64,000 nt of DNA from Oscheius onirici (taxonomy: Eukaryota; Nematoda; Chromadorea; Rhabditida; Rhabditidae). Location of the stretch: contig OW051470.1 of NCBI GenBank assembly GCA_932521025.1, positions 7,302,501 to 7,366,500 of the forward strand. The letters are read 5' to 3'. Position numbers and translations under genes: made by a program. Below, piece by piece: positions 13,028 to 24,765 of this stretch. Position 1 is the stretch's first letter; every line of letters begins with the position of its first letter. A model generated the notes under the pieces. The model was not told where the DNA came from and ran no database searches. It was given only the letters and a program-made list of their open reading frames with translations.

Positions 13028-16000
13028 ATGAAAATAGACGTAGATGGCCTGGAAGTGCTCTTTCCGTACGATTTCATCTATCCGGAGCAAGTTCTCTACA
13101 TGAGAGAGCTGAAAAAGAGTCTGGATGCCAAGGGCCATTGTCTGCTGGAAATGCCTTCTGGTACGGGTAAGACTGTCTCTCTCCTTTCGCTTGTCTTGGC
13201 CTATATGACCAAGTATCCGGACAAATTGGGTCAGTTTTTATTTATTTTGCTTTGAATCGGGTGAAAACTTATAGACAAACTAGTCTACTGTTCACGTACA
13301 ATTCCCGAGATTGAAAAGTGCCTGGAAGAGCTGCGAAATCTGTTCATCTACTACGAGAAGGAGAATGGAGCAAGTTTTTTTTGTCGTTGTTCAACATGAA
13401 CTATTTTAAACTGCTCCAAAGTCTATGTGTGTGTCTGTCTGAAGCTTTAATTAGCAAAAATAAGGCGAGATTCGTGAAGGTCCGATGAAAGGTGTTCTTT
13501 TGATTCGCTTTGGAAAAGTTTCTTTGAGAAATCAATTAGTCAGTTTTGGAATAAAAAAGTTAGGGGGACATTGGAACAGTTCTAGTAGCTTTTGTAACTT
13601 TTAGACGGGTATAAGGTTGTTGTTGCGCAAAGAACTAATTGTGAGAAACAGTGAGTCAGATAGTCAAACTTCGCAATAGAAGGGATATCTTTAGCAGTGA
13701 GTAGGGCATTGCTAAACTAGTTTTCATAAAAATGTTAAAACAGTTTGCTGCAAAGCTCCCAAAACAAGTTATCGGCAATGCTGACCAGATTCTAACCATT
13801 TCTTCAGGTTTTTTTTGGTCAAGATTACCAGAAATTGTGCCTCAAAAAGAAACTATCCGAATCAACTATCCAACTTCTAAAATTCTCCATTTTGAGAAAG
13901 CTCCCGAGCTGCTGGCGCTGGGAATGTCTGCCCGAAAGAATCTCTGCATCAACGAGCCCGTGGCCGCCCTCAGACAAGGATCTCTCGTCGACGGAGCCTG
14001 TCAGAAGCTGACCTCGTCACATGTTCGCGCCAAACGTCAGTACGATCCGACTCTCCCGACCTGTGACTTTTTCGACAACCTGGAAAAACAACAGCACTTT
14101 CAGATGCCAAACGGAGTCTGGAACATGGTTTGTTCTGCTTATTTGACTGCAAATTATAATAATTTAGGGTGATCTTCGCGATTACGGTCGAGAAAAACAG
14201 CTCTGTCCTTACTTTATCGCCCGAAGGGCCATCAGCCGAGCCAGCATTGTCGTCTATTCGTATCACTATATTCTCGACCCCAAAATTGCCGAAATTGTAT
14301 CCAAGGACTTCAGTCAGAGGACATGTGTCGTGTTCGACGAAGCTCACAACATTGACAACGTTTGCATCGAGTCGATGTCGATCGGGATCAATCAGAAGCA
14401 GATGGAGAGAGCACAGACGGAGCTCGAAAAGTGAGTTTTTATAACTTGGAAGGAAGTATCTAATTTTAGGGTAACGGAAGTCGTGCAGAGAACGAAGCGA
14501 GACAATGCGGAGAAACTTGAAGAAGAGTACAGAAATATGGTCGAGGGACTCAGAAGGTACGAGTTTAGAGGACTGTCTCAATATGAAAAACGCCATTTTA
14601 TTGCTACAAATTTCTGATCCGGCGGAATGAAGAATAGATTGTGCAGACCATAAACGCAGATCAAAACAAGCACAAGTTGCTGTAGATGCTTAAAGCGACA
14701 GTGTAGCTACGAAATTTGGCGGGGGGCGAATCCGACTCACTTCGCGCGGCAATTCAAAATATTTCACTGAATCATCAAAAATATGATTTTTTGCCCATTT
14801 TTTTGTGATTTTCTTCCGAGATTTCACTTTAAAACGGACATTACATCAATTATCAAACGACAGAACACGAAAAGAGCACAGAAACATCAAATGAAAACAT
14901 AATAACTCGTGTTTTGCAAACAAATGCAAAAAGTGCGTAGTTTCAGGTCATTTTCATTCATTATCTTTCAGTTTTGCTCTATTCCAGCTATTTTTGACGT
15001 GCTCTTTACGATGAACACTACGAAGAAGCAAAATAATTTAGAAAAACATAAAAAAATGTGTAAAATGTCGAAAACGCAAAAATAAAATTTTTGGGATGAG
15101 ATCGCGTCGGGACCCGCTGTAATCGTGACGGAACCCGTGCAATTGGTCTCGCAGCAATTTTTCGAAGATCTTCTAATTTTTCAGAGCCGGTCAGGAGCGA
15201 GTAAACGACGAGCGTCTTGCCAACCCGGTCTTGCCAAAAGAAATCTTGAATGAGGCTATTCCCGGCTCAATCAGAACAGCCCAGCACTTCGTCATCTTCC
15301 TCAAGCGCTTCATGGAATATCTCAAGCTCCGTCTGCGATCGAGTCAAGTACTCATCGAGAGTCCGGCGGCCTTCCTAAAAGACATCCAGGACAGAATGTA
15401 CATCGATCGAAAGCCATTGAGGTTTGTTTTGATATTTGAAGCTTTTCTAAACAAAAGTACAGATTCTGTGCCGAGCGCTTGGCCAATTTGTCGCGAACTC
15501 TCGAACTGACCGACTCGACGGAAATCTGGGCGCTGACCCAGGTCGCAAACATGGCCACCCTCGTCAGTACCTACTGTAAAGGCTTCTCGGTGATTGTCGA
15601 GCCGGGAGAGGGAAATCAGCCGTCCGTACTCACTCTGTCCTGTATGGACGCCTCCATCGCCATCGACCCCGTCTTCAGCCGCTTCCAGACGGTAGTTTGA
15701 ACCTTTTGCTCATAAAAGTATTAAGTTTAGGTCGTGATCACGTCCGGAACGCTGTCTCCGCTGGAAATGTACCCGAAAGTACTCCAATTCGAGCCTGCCG
15801 TCATGGCTTCTCTCACAATGACTCTGGCTCGTCCGTGTCTCTGTCCACTAGTTGTGGCGCGTGGAAATGATCAGGTGAACCTTTTCTATAATATTTGCGT
15901 TGTATATTCGCCCAAAATTTCTTCCCTATTGCAGTCCATGTTTACCACGAACGTATAAAAAATGAATGCGAACGTCTATACTTCAAAGACTTTTCGGCTT

Positions 16001-17175
16001 CTTCAAAAGTGCTTTCAGGTGGCAATGACGTCCCGTTTCGAGCAGCGCAGCGACGTGGCCGTCATCCGAAATTACGGTAACTTGGTTCTCGAAATGGCGG
16101 CTATCGTGCCCGACGGAATGGTCGTCTTCTTCACCAGCTACAGCTACATGGAGTCCGTTATTGGCACCTGGTACGAACAGGTAACCTCTATTTTTATAAA
16201 TTGCATAAAAATATAAAAATTTAGCACGTCATTGACGAGTTGATGAAGTATAAACTGCTCTTCATTGAAACGAACGACGCCAGAGAGACTTCCGTCGCGT
16301 TAGAGAAATATGTCGAGGCGTGTGATAGCGGAAGAGGAGCATGTCTGTTCTCTGTGGCGAGAGGAAAAGTCTCGGAAGGAATTGATTTCAGTCATCATTT
16401 GGGTAAGAGGTTTTATGGAGCAACTCGTTGTGAAAGCCGGTAGTTCTTGTGCGTTCCAGCTTGTCTCTAATAGGCTTCTTCTAACTTGGAAAGGGTTGTA
16501 GTCTACCTGGAAAGCTGTGGCTTGTATTGTGGTAAAAGAATTCTGTGCCTCAAGAGGATCTTGCCAGTTCAAAAGAACATGAACTTGCAAACCATAACAG
16601 AAAACCTCATAAAAAGTGGCTTTCACAGAACCTTCTAAACTTTCAATTTGCAGGAAGATGTGTCCTGATGCTGGGTATTCCCTACGTCTACACTGAGAGC
16701 AAAGTCCTTCGTGCACGTTTGGAGTTCCTCCGAGATCAGTACGGTATCCACGAGAACGATTTTCTTACCTTTGACGCCATGCGACACACGGCCCAGTGTA
16801 TGGGAAGAGCTCTTCGCGGAAAGACCGACTACGGTCTCATGATCTTCGCTGACAAGGTTTTTTCCCTCTTATTACACCCTAAAGGCATAATTTCAGAGAT
16901 TTTCGCGAACTGACAAACGCGGAAAGCTGCCGAGATGGATGCAGGCTTATCTGGATCAGGCTAGTGTTAATTTGAGCATTGACGAGGCTGCCCAGGTGGC
17001 CAGAAGGTTTATTTCGCCTAATTTTAGTTTAAAGAAATACATGTTTAGATGGCTGACGCTGATGGCACAGCCCTTCACTAAGCAGGACCAGCTCGGCGTC
17101 TCGATGTTGACGGCGAACATGCTTACGGCCAAAACAATGAAAAACTTTGAAAATGTTGTAGAAATTATCGATTAA
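13028..17175 (+). CDS. ERCC2: TFIIH helicase subunit XPD/ERCC2 (Rad3)
   Basis: 5'-to-3' Fe-S DNA helicase of TFIIH, used in nucleotide excision repair and transcription initiation. The start [20 protein letters not shown] equals the family N-terminus. Visible motifs: Walker A ([13 protein letters not shown]), the four Fe-S cysteines ([28 protein letters not shown]), Walker B/DEAH ([19 protein letters not shown]), [44 protein letters not shown] and motif VI with [17 protein letters not shown]. It ends [12 protein letters not shown]. Two introns are large for this genome: one of about 480 nt after the SRT(I)PEIEK exon, which holds a dispersed repeat, and 14557-15184. A third, near 16405-16650, splits SHHLG. 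No disabling change is seen. Confidence 0.97.
13395..13580 (+). repeat. Dispersed repeat, copy 1 (partial), in an XPD intron
   Basis: Contains the shared core: TTTTAAACTGCTCCAAAGTC, then a TGTG/TCTG tract, then CTGAAGCTTTAATT. The same order of blocks occurs near 20600, 42230, 45700 and, inverted, 53870. Less similar than the other copies and without clear ends. Confidence 0.6.
14557..15184 (+). other. 628-nt intron of XPD
   Basis: Intron between ...EGLR and [13 protein letters not shown] plus A restores Arg across the junction. AT-rich, with a GC-rich patch near 14720 (tggcggggggcgaatccg). I see no ORF, RNA gene or copy of the other repeats in it. Confidence 0.55.
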
Positions 17176-17251
17176 TTCCGCCCATTTTGTATCTCTTCAA
17201 ACGGGTCTTTTCTCTATCTCCCTCCCGGTTCGTTTACGGTTTGATTTTGTT

Positions 17252-17257
17252 AATAAA
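17252..17257 (+). terminator. Polyadenylation signal of XPD, in an operon-like gap
   Basis: AATAAA lies 88 nt before the ATG of TACO1. A T-rich tract (17296-17325) and the acceptor gttttag directly at the TACO1 ATG follow. This is the layout of a nematode operon junction. Confidence 0.65.
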
Positions 17258-17344
17258 TGGTTGTTTTGCCTCATTTTGTGTTCTTATAAGTTATTCGTTT
17301 CTTTTTACTTAAAAATGTTTTTTAGTCCTAAAAAGTAGTTTTAG

Positions 17345-18693
17345 ATGTTGGCAACGAGCTGGCTGCGGCTGTCTCAGCGGGCCTTTTCGATGACGGCGTC
17401 GGCGGCCGTCTCTACGACGCCATTTCAGGCCAAGGGACACTCGAAGTGGCAGAATATCAAGGCGACGAAGGGCAAAAACGATCTCTTGAAGTCCCAGGCC
17501 GCTAATCAGCTCTTAAGAAAGGTCACAGCACTTTGACTGACAATACAAAATGTTTAGGTGAAATCAGCGGTGAATCGAGGCGGTTTCGATCTGAAGCTGA
17601 ACCGGGAACTGGCTCAGCTCGAACTGGACTTCAAGACAGCCGGATTGTCGTTGGACACGTTCAGAAACAGTCTTCAGAGGATGAAGGTGGGGATGAAGTG
17701 ATCGTCTATCGAAATCAGCCTTGTTGAAAACCTGCGCTGCGGCCAGGTTGGACTTTGCGGCGGGCTAAAAAAATTCATTTCGCATTTTTTTTCTGATTTT
17801 TTTTGTTTCCAAATACGTCCCCGATTAGATTTAGTTTTGTCATCAGAAAAATGGAAGAAACTCGAAAACTGACAATGAAAATCGAAGAAAAGTCAATCTT
17901 TTTGATACGACTAATAACTCTGACAGAACGACGTTAGAAGATCAGCTATGACGAGACGATTACGATTATTTAAAGAATCAAAGCTAAATATATATGGGTT
18001 TTTTTTAAGATCTAGCAATGCTTGCTTTAATGCATAAAATAACCCAAATTTTTAGGAAAAGCCCGAAATGGAAGTAGCCTTCGACGTGATCGGCCCCTCA
18101 GGAACATTTTTCATCGTCGTGACCGAGACTGACAGCAAGAAGACGATGGAGAGCACTCTTCGCAAGTATTTCAACAAAGTTTGTACTTTTTACTGACCAA
18201 TAAATTAAAAATAGGTCGGTGGCTTCCGAATGGCCGCAGATTCGAGCGCTGTCAGGAGCTGGTTCGACGAGAAAGGCGTCCTGGTTGTCGACACGAAAAA
18301 AAACAATCAGGAAGTCAAGCTCGAACAGGTTTTTTCTATTTTTAATCTAAAAAGGCTCAAATTAGATGGAAGAGCTCGGAATAGAGATGGATTGTGAAGA
18401 AGTCGGTCTGATCGACGAGGACGGTACGAGAAAGTTCGAGCTGCTCTGCGACGCCAAAAAAATTGAGTCCGTCGAGAACGATCTCGTCAAATTGGGGTAT
18501 TTTCCACGTATTAGCGTAAAAATGCCAAGAATTAAGTTTTTCCGTCGACAGCGCCGAAATCGAGTTCCGACCAATGCACCCTGTCCAAATTCAGCCGGAT
18601 GACGCCGTCAAAGTGGAGAAATTCTACGAGATGGTCCAGGAGGACGAGAATGTGAAGCAGATCTATGACAACATCGAGCCCAACAGTCCCTAA
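17345..18693 (+). CDS. TACO1: TACO1/YebC-family mitochondrial translation factor
   Basis: YebC-like protein; in animals TACO1 helps mitochondrial translation of COX1. The N-terminus (MLATSWLRLSQRAF) is Arg-rich with few acids and reads as a mitochondrial presequence. Then comes the hallmark AKGHSKWQNIKATKGKND, matching AGHSKWxNIKxxKxxxD of YebC. Later blocks: NRELAQLELDFKTAGLSLD, KPEMEVAFDVIGPSGTFFIV, LRKYFNKVGGFR, SWFDEKGVLVV, and the final domain with MEELGIEMDCEEVG. The ATG follows an acceptor without any spacer, so translation most likely starts on a trans-spliced message. One intron, about 370 nt (after RMK), is longer than the rest and has no recognised content. The protein ends NIEPNSP. 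Confidence 0.93.
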
Positions 18694-18795
18694 AAGTCGT
18701 TTTTATAGGTTTTTGTTGATTTTCATTGTTTTGTCGTCGCTAGTACATGAATTTTTATCAAACTTCCTGAATTTACAATATGAGCAAATTTAAAA

Positions 18796-21700
18796 CTACT
18801 TGTGTTGTGAGAAGAAAGCCTGCGAAGTTTGGAGAATCTCGCGGAAGGTCGGCTTTGTCTGGACACGTTTCGAAATCCAGCCCGAAAGCTGCGAGCGGAC
18901 TGGCTGTTTTGAAAATCTATATTTTTGGTTAGAACGAAGGAAAACATAGAAGAACCTCAAGTCGAAGAGAAAGACGGCTGCGTAGTCCCGTCGGTGTCTG
19001 ATAGCTCTTCCGACAGCCTGATTGACAGCGTGCATACAGAGAGAGTCGTACAGCAGTGTTCCGCCATCGTGTAATGTCGCGTCCAGGTACTGAAAACTTT
19101 CATTTTGTGGGAAAATAAGACAAAAAAACGAGTTGTTGTTGAAGAGGGCAAAACAACGTTGGTAATCATGGTTTCACTTTAAGGACTCTTCGTTTATCTA
19201 ACAACTATTCTATCAGTCTAGCAAAACACACCAGATTGGAAAGGCTCACCTTCATGTTCTCTTGCAGCTCGAGACTGCTCTTGTTCGGATACGGTAGTCC
19301 GATCATTATCACGGCCCGACCAAGTTCATCGCTAAAGTTGATTCCTTCGCTCATTTTACCGCCAACGACAGCAAACAAGACAGCTCCTTTCGAGCTACGA
19401 GCCGACGTGACGAACTTGTCCCAAATGTTCGTTTCGGTCCCGGAACGCGGCTCGACATAGACCACCTTCTTGCCCTAAAAGGTTAGAATTTTATAGGAAA
19501 AAGGTAAGAGAGACCTCTAGACGGTCAAAGAGGTTGAATCGCTTCAAAGCAGCAGCAAAATTGTTCATGACGTCGTAAGAGGTGAAAAAGACGACGGCGC
19601 CATTGGGAACAGTACCCAGAAGTTCGATGAGAGACAGGGCCAGGGAACGGAGAGTCTGGTCATTGTTTCTCGTCTGATAGGTCATTGTGAACGGTTTTCC
19701 GTCTATTGTCTTGTCTAAAATTGATCTTCTTCTGATTTCACAGGGAAAACGAACCAATGACGAGAGCAGCCAGCTGATTGTCGTCGATTACGTGCTCACA
19801 AGAGAACCAATCTATACGAGACGTGTCTCCTCCTCTGGTCAAGCACTCTAGCTAAAAAAAAGACATTTTCAAGAAGTTTAAAAAAACTAACTAGGAGACC
19901 AGAAGGTTCCATCGTTCCTCCAACCAGAATCGTGGATCTGGCCTTGTCGACGACGTTCCGCAGCTGGTCGGCTGGATTGAGAAGAATGAAGCGCAGCCTG
20001 TAAGCGGAGGTTTTGGTGGGAAAACAATGGTTCTGTCAATCGCCCCCAAAAAACACGATTCCCACTTCATTATGCAACTTTTCAAAGAAGACTAAAGAAA
20101 ATGGCCTCATAAAGGAATGTAAAATGCGTAAAGCAACAGTATTCAACGAAATTGGGCGATTTGAAGCTATTTTGGTCATATTTTAATCAAACTCTCGATA
20201 TAATTCACCAAATATGCGACTTTTTTCGTGCAAAAGTCGAGTCTCCTATATCGAGAGTTGACTCTATCTTCACAAGTTTGGCTCAAAAATGGCAAGAAAA
20301 TATAACACCTAATATTTCCGCGGAAATCAGATTTTTTCCTCGGAATTCCGCGGAAATTCCGTGGGTCTAAAAAAAAAATTTCCGCGTTTCGCGAAAACGG
20401 AAATTTTCCAAATTCAGTTTCCGCAGAAAAAATATTTCTGCACATCTCTGGTCCACACTATAAAATAGTCAAATTTATGCTTCCAAACAATCAAGTTTTT
20501 CCTTCCAAAGTTCTATTTAAAATCAAAAAAAAATCAACAGTTTCACTTTGTCTTTAAAGCGAGTGTCCGGACCTTTTTCTCGATCTATTTTAAATTGCTC
20601 CCAAGCCTGTGTGTTTGTTTGTCTGTGTGTGTGTCTGAAGCTCTAATTATAAAGCAAGTCTGGAACATCAACTGGAACAGAATGACAAGAGGAGATGGGA
20701 AGGACAGTAGGACTGAGACTCACTAAAGATAGAGCCGGGCGGCCCGTTCAGGTCCTACATTTTGAAATTAGGCTAAGGAGGGAGCGGGTTCTAATACAAA
20801 TTCGGTAGTTTCTTTGGAGGGTCAGGGAGAGTAACTGGAGGAGAGTAAGAAAGGAGGAGCGAAAAGGAAAAGGAAATCACAACTAGGGCTCCGTGATAGA
20901 GCGAAGTCATGAACTTTTACTTTAGACTGGATAAGTTTTGACATGACTTGACAAACACACTTTGCACCTGTATTTCTAACCGAAGTTTTTCTTTTTGTAT
21001 TTCTAAGTTAGAAAATTGAGATTTCACTTCAGGTTCTCAAAAAAGAGGGGGATAGCCAGGATGTACGCTTCCGACCAAAGCTGAACCATTTGACTGAACC
21101 CTCACTGTTCGTCGATGGGTTTCTCTCTACTGAACTGATACTCAGGCCTGTTTACACTCTGGTGGGTTTTCTGATCTGATCAAAAAAATGACTGTTCTCT
21201 CCTCCGATTAGAAGTAAACACCGGTGGAAAAACAGTTAAGACTCTTTGCTCTCTCATTAGACTGTCTTTCCATCGGTTCAATAACTGATAGTTACTGTGG
21301 AATTGGGAACGACAGATCAGTCAGGCTGCAGCTTACAGTCGCCAGAAACAAACGATCAGTTTATACAGAGACATCCTGAGAAAGAGCAGTCACCGTTTGT
21401 TAGATCAAAGAAGAGAACCCAACATCAATAACAGAATTATCCTTCAGTTCGGAGATTGCTATGATCTCATGTGAACTCAAAAAACATCTAAAGAAGTGAG
21501 AAATGAAAAAATAGAGAGACTTCACAAACGAAAAAAGAGAATCGAGATATCGAGAGTCAAAATACACTAAAAACGGGGGTTTTTCGTTTTTCGCACCAAA
21601 AATGTCTCCTATCTGGTGAATTCTCCTATATCGGGTGTCTCCTATATCGAGAGTTGATTGTAGCAGCTAAAATTAGATTTAGGAGCACTTTTTTCACCAG

Positions 21701-24619
21701 AATAAACGTCTCTTCTACCCCGAATTGTCTCTAAAAAAACGCCGGGGCCAAGTCGAAAATATATACATGTTAGGGTTGGTTATGCGTGTTTTCGGAGTTA
21801 TTCTGATGACTTGACGGCTGACGATTTTGGCAGTTGTTTTGGAGGACACCTCGGCAAGCTAACTTAGCCCTTTCTTTTGCAATAAAGGAAACCTGATTTA
21901 GGTGGAAGACAAAAAAGTTATGCGCAAACGGTCGATATTATGATACTACCTGATAGCTCCGGGCACTCGCTATACCTACGGTTTTCTGCTTTAGACTGTC
22001 TTTTGCATCTAGATATACCTTTTCTGAGTTGTTCTACATGTTGAAACGTTGTTAGAAAGCAAAAAATAAGTGAAATTAGGGCAAAACAACAATTTCCGTT
22101 TTTTTCCGCGGAATTTCCACGGAAAAAGAAATGAAAAACGAAAAAGAAAAAGAGAAAAACTGAAATTTGAGAAATTTCCGTTTCCGCGGAACGCGGAAAA
22201 AAATTTTGGATCCAGGCCTAATTTCCGCGGAAACTTTTTTTGCTGTTTCCGCACATCTCTGGTGTGGACCAAACTGGAAAAGATTGCCTCTGTAGGTAGC
22301 GAAAGTTAATTAACTTTGGTCTTTTTGCTTCTGAGAAAGAACCAGATCAAACTAGATAAAAACACAGGCGACTTGCTAAGGAAGACATGTCATCAACCGT
22401 TTGATGTAAGGGCTAAGCAAGGGTTTGCAGGTGACCAGGTACATGTAAATCAAGCTCACTTGTTTGTAGTTTTGTCCACAATAATCCGTCCATCGTCACA
22501 CTTGTTATTAAGCGCCTCCAGGAAGCTTTTGATCGAAAAGAGCGGCGAAGGAATGGCTCGAGGCTGTTCTTGTACCGGGACCTCGACAGCTGCTTCTTCT
22601 TCTAAAACTTTCCCTCTAGAAATTCAAACAGCTCTTACTATTCTTCTTGCTGAGCAACTTCTGAACCCCCGTCAATTTCTCGCCCTCCTTCTTCTCTATT
22701 TGCTCTTTTTTCTGCTGTCGCAAGTAGAATCCGTGGAACTTTTTGCACAAATCCGTGGCGTTCATGTAATGGACCAACTTGAAAAGATTGATATCCGTCA
22801 ATTGGAGCTAAATTAGGATTTTCGCCGGATATAGACGAAAAAAGACCTTGATGAGGAAACCCTGAATCGTCAGAACAGAATCATCGGTTGGATTGTGCAA
22901 ATAGCGGCTGAAGGCGGTGACAACTGTATTGAGGAGACGTATATACATCAGATTCTTCGTTTTTAGTCGCATTCTGACCGCTTGTTAACATAAAAGAAGA
23001 AAATGAACCTACTTATAAGTCGTAATGTACTCCTCAATCAGCTGAACAGCCACTTTCATTCCAGCCGAAGAGATTTCGCACGAATGAATATTTCCGATCG
23101 TCTGAAGGACATTGTGAGCCTCATCGAGCACGACAACATTGTTTTCGAGCTCCACACCCCAAGCAGCTCGTGTTCCGGAATGTAGAAGAACCTGATAGGG
23201 CAGAAGAACCAGCTGACATAGCGGGACGGATTTTCGGGTGGCGAAATAGGGACATCCGAGAGACTTCTGGGCTCGGGAGATGACCTGGAAATGAATACAA
23301 TACACTTCATTGCAACTCTCTGGGCCAGTGCTTGCCAACTACATGCACTATAAACTGCTCTGACCTGACTGATAATTGAAATGTTCTATCACGCGTGTTA
23401 TTCGTGTACATATCTCTTTCAATCAAACGAAATGACGCCCAGTTTTATTAGTTTAGTCCCCACAAAATCAAGCCGAAATGGCGTTACTGTAATAAAACTG
23501 GGTGCTGTGTTTTTCATTTAAAAATCTTTGTCAGAAAAAGGTGTGCATGCAGTTTACATTATCGTAGCACATCATGCTATGGTAGAATATTGGTTGCCAG
23601 ACCGAAGTTTCTATCAAAATAAAACGGCAGATTCGCCAGTACTTATTTCCGCATCAAAACCAACCTCGTTCGGCCTAGTCAATCTTCGTGCGAGAATTCC
23701 ATTCGAAAGGTCTTCAATAGCTTCTTGTTTGTAGTAGGGGCATCCGGACTTTGAGCTTCTCTTTTTCGGTTCCTCAACCCTAATTTACGACTTCTTGAAA
23801 CTCACAAACCTCATTATCTCCTGTCTTGTCTCGTTTATCGCACCCGCCGCAATTTTTCCTCAATTCCATACATTTTTCGTTGATCAGGTGGCTGACTTTT
23901 AGCTTCTGGACGCTCTCGTTGGCACAGAGTGCCTGTCTCGAGGCTATTGTGACCAGTCGGGGCTTGAATCTAAATTGGCGGAGGCTATTATAAAATGAAA
24001 CAAAAACCTGGTTTTAGCCAGCTCATAGACCAGCTGCTCGAGCTGACTGTGAGTCCTCGACGCGTAATAGATTTTCACAGTTTTTAGTTCCTCTTCAGTC
24101 TCCTGTTTGTCCATTTCCTCGCTGTCCGAACTGTACTCTCCCGGCCCAAAATCTTCTTCTTCTTTCTCCTTATATTCAACGCCTTCACCTTCAATCTTCC
24201 GTTTCCGCGTTTTAACCAGCCCATCTTCGGCATTTTTAACCTTTTCCTTGATCTTTTGCAAAACTTTCAGCTTGTCTTCAGCCTCGTCGACCTTTTTTCT
24301 CGTGTCCATCGACTCTTTGTACGCTTTTATCCAATCCTTGCCTGAAGTTTGTCTTTTTCATGATAAACACAAACAAATTACTGTCGTATGTGCCCAGCTT
24401 AATCTTCGTTTCAACCACCTCTCGGAGCCGCTTTTCCGTCTCGTTTTCCATATTTTCGAGCCAGGTCATGGTTGAGCAGAGCACACTCAGCGACTTTCCC
24501 GTTCCCGTCGGCGACTCGAAAATTCCCACTTTCCCCTGCTCGATACAGTTGTAAATTTTGTTCATGAGCTTCAACTGGATATCATAGGGCGGATAGGGGA
24601 AGGAGAAGTCTCTCGCCAT
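18796..24619 (-). CDS. DDX11: Fe-S DNA helicase DDX11/CHL1
   Basis: Superfamily 2 helicase of the XPD group that promotes sister-chromatid cohesion and replication through structured DNA. The start [19 protein letters not shown] and Walker A ([18 protein letters not shown]) fit DDX11/CHL1. A charged Glu/Lys-rich insertion (about 24080-24300) precedes [19 protein letters not shown], as in DDX11. Fe-S cysteines appear in [18 protein letters not shown]. Next come [20 protein letters not shown] (DEAH), [66 protein letters not shown] and motif VI with [15 protein letters not shown]. The end [17 protein letters not shown] matches the family. The intron at 19998-22459 is 2.46 kb and full of repeats; the others are small. 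The gene starts 147 nt after HAT1 on the same strand. Confidence 0.95.
20190..20263. repeat. Terminal-inverted-repeat-like pair (CTCTCGATATA)
   Basis: AACTCTCGATATA near 20190 is the reverse complement of TATATCGAGAGTT near 20250, 60 nt apart. TCTCCTATATCGAGAGTTGA recurs near 21636. The motif resembles ends of pogo/Tigger-type MITEs, but that assignment is inference. Confidence 0.5.
20315..20460 (+). repeat. TTCCGCGGAA-palindrome repeat, copy 1
   Basis: Several overlapping TTTCCGCGGAAAT-like palindromes, ending in GCACATCTCTGGTCCACAC. A related block at 22085-22265 ends in CGCACATCTCTGGTGTGGACC. The two share orientation and flank most of the intron. Confidence 0.6.
20575..20930 (+). repeat. 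Dispersed repeat, copy 2, in the DDX11 intron
   Basis: Runs from AAAGCGAGTGTCCGG through AAATTGCTCCCAAG, the TG-rich tract, CTGAAGCTCTAATT, GGAACAGAATGACAAG, GGACAGTAGGACTGAGACTC and CCGTTCAGGTCCT to CCGTGATAGAGCGAAGTCAT. The same ordered blocks occur at 45.7-46.1 kb with high similarity. Confidence 0.8.
22085..22265 (+). repeat. TTCCGCGGAA-palindrome repeat, copy 2
   Basis: A run of near-palindromic TTTCCGCGGAA and TTCCACGGAA units with an A-rich centre, related to 20315-20460. Confidence 0.6.
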
Positions 24620-24715
24620 CTAGAGGTTCATGCCATTTTGAGAGTGAAAGAGACAGAAATAGAAGAAGTGAAAAGAGAACACAGAACGCGAAGATATAGT
24701 TAAATAGAATGCAAG

Positions 24716-24721
24716 TTTATT
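24716..24721 (-). terminator. Polyadenylation signal of HAT1, in an operon-like gap
   Basis: AATAAA on the minus strand (TTTATT on plus) lies 45 nt after the HAT1 stop and 97 nt before the DDX11 ATG, matching the XPD-TACO1 spacing. Confidence 0.65.
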
Positions 24722-24765
24722 TGTACCAGTAATAGAGCATACACACGTTACAAGCAGACAAATTT

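Larger units (their letters stand above)
19998..22459 (-). other. 2.46-kb repeat-filled intron of DDX11
   Basis: Bounded by a donor before 22460 and an acceptor at 19998-19999. It holds two blocks rich in TTCCGCGGAA palindromes, a dispersed-repeat copy, two stretches with the motif TATATCGAGAGTTGA, and about 900 nt without recognised content. No protein-coding frame with a known family is present. Confidence 0.75.

Noticed and set aside
13364-18060. CRISPR-like or prokaryotic mobile content
   Set aside because: No spaced direct repeats of uniform length anywhere in the window. Gene content and introns are purely eukaryotic.
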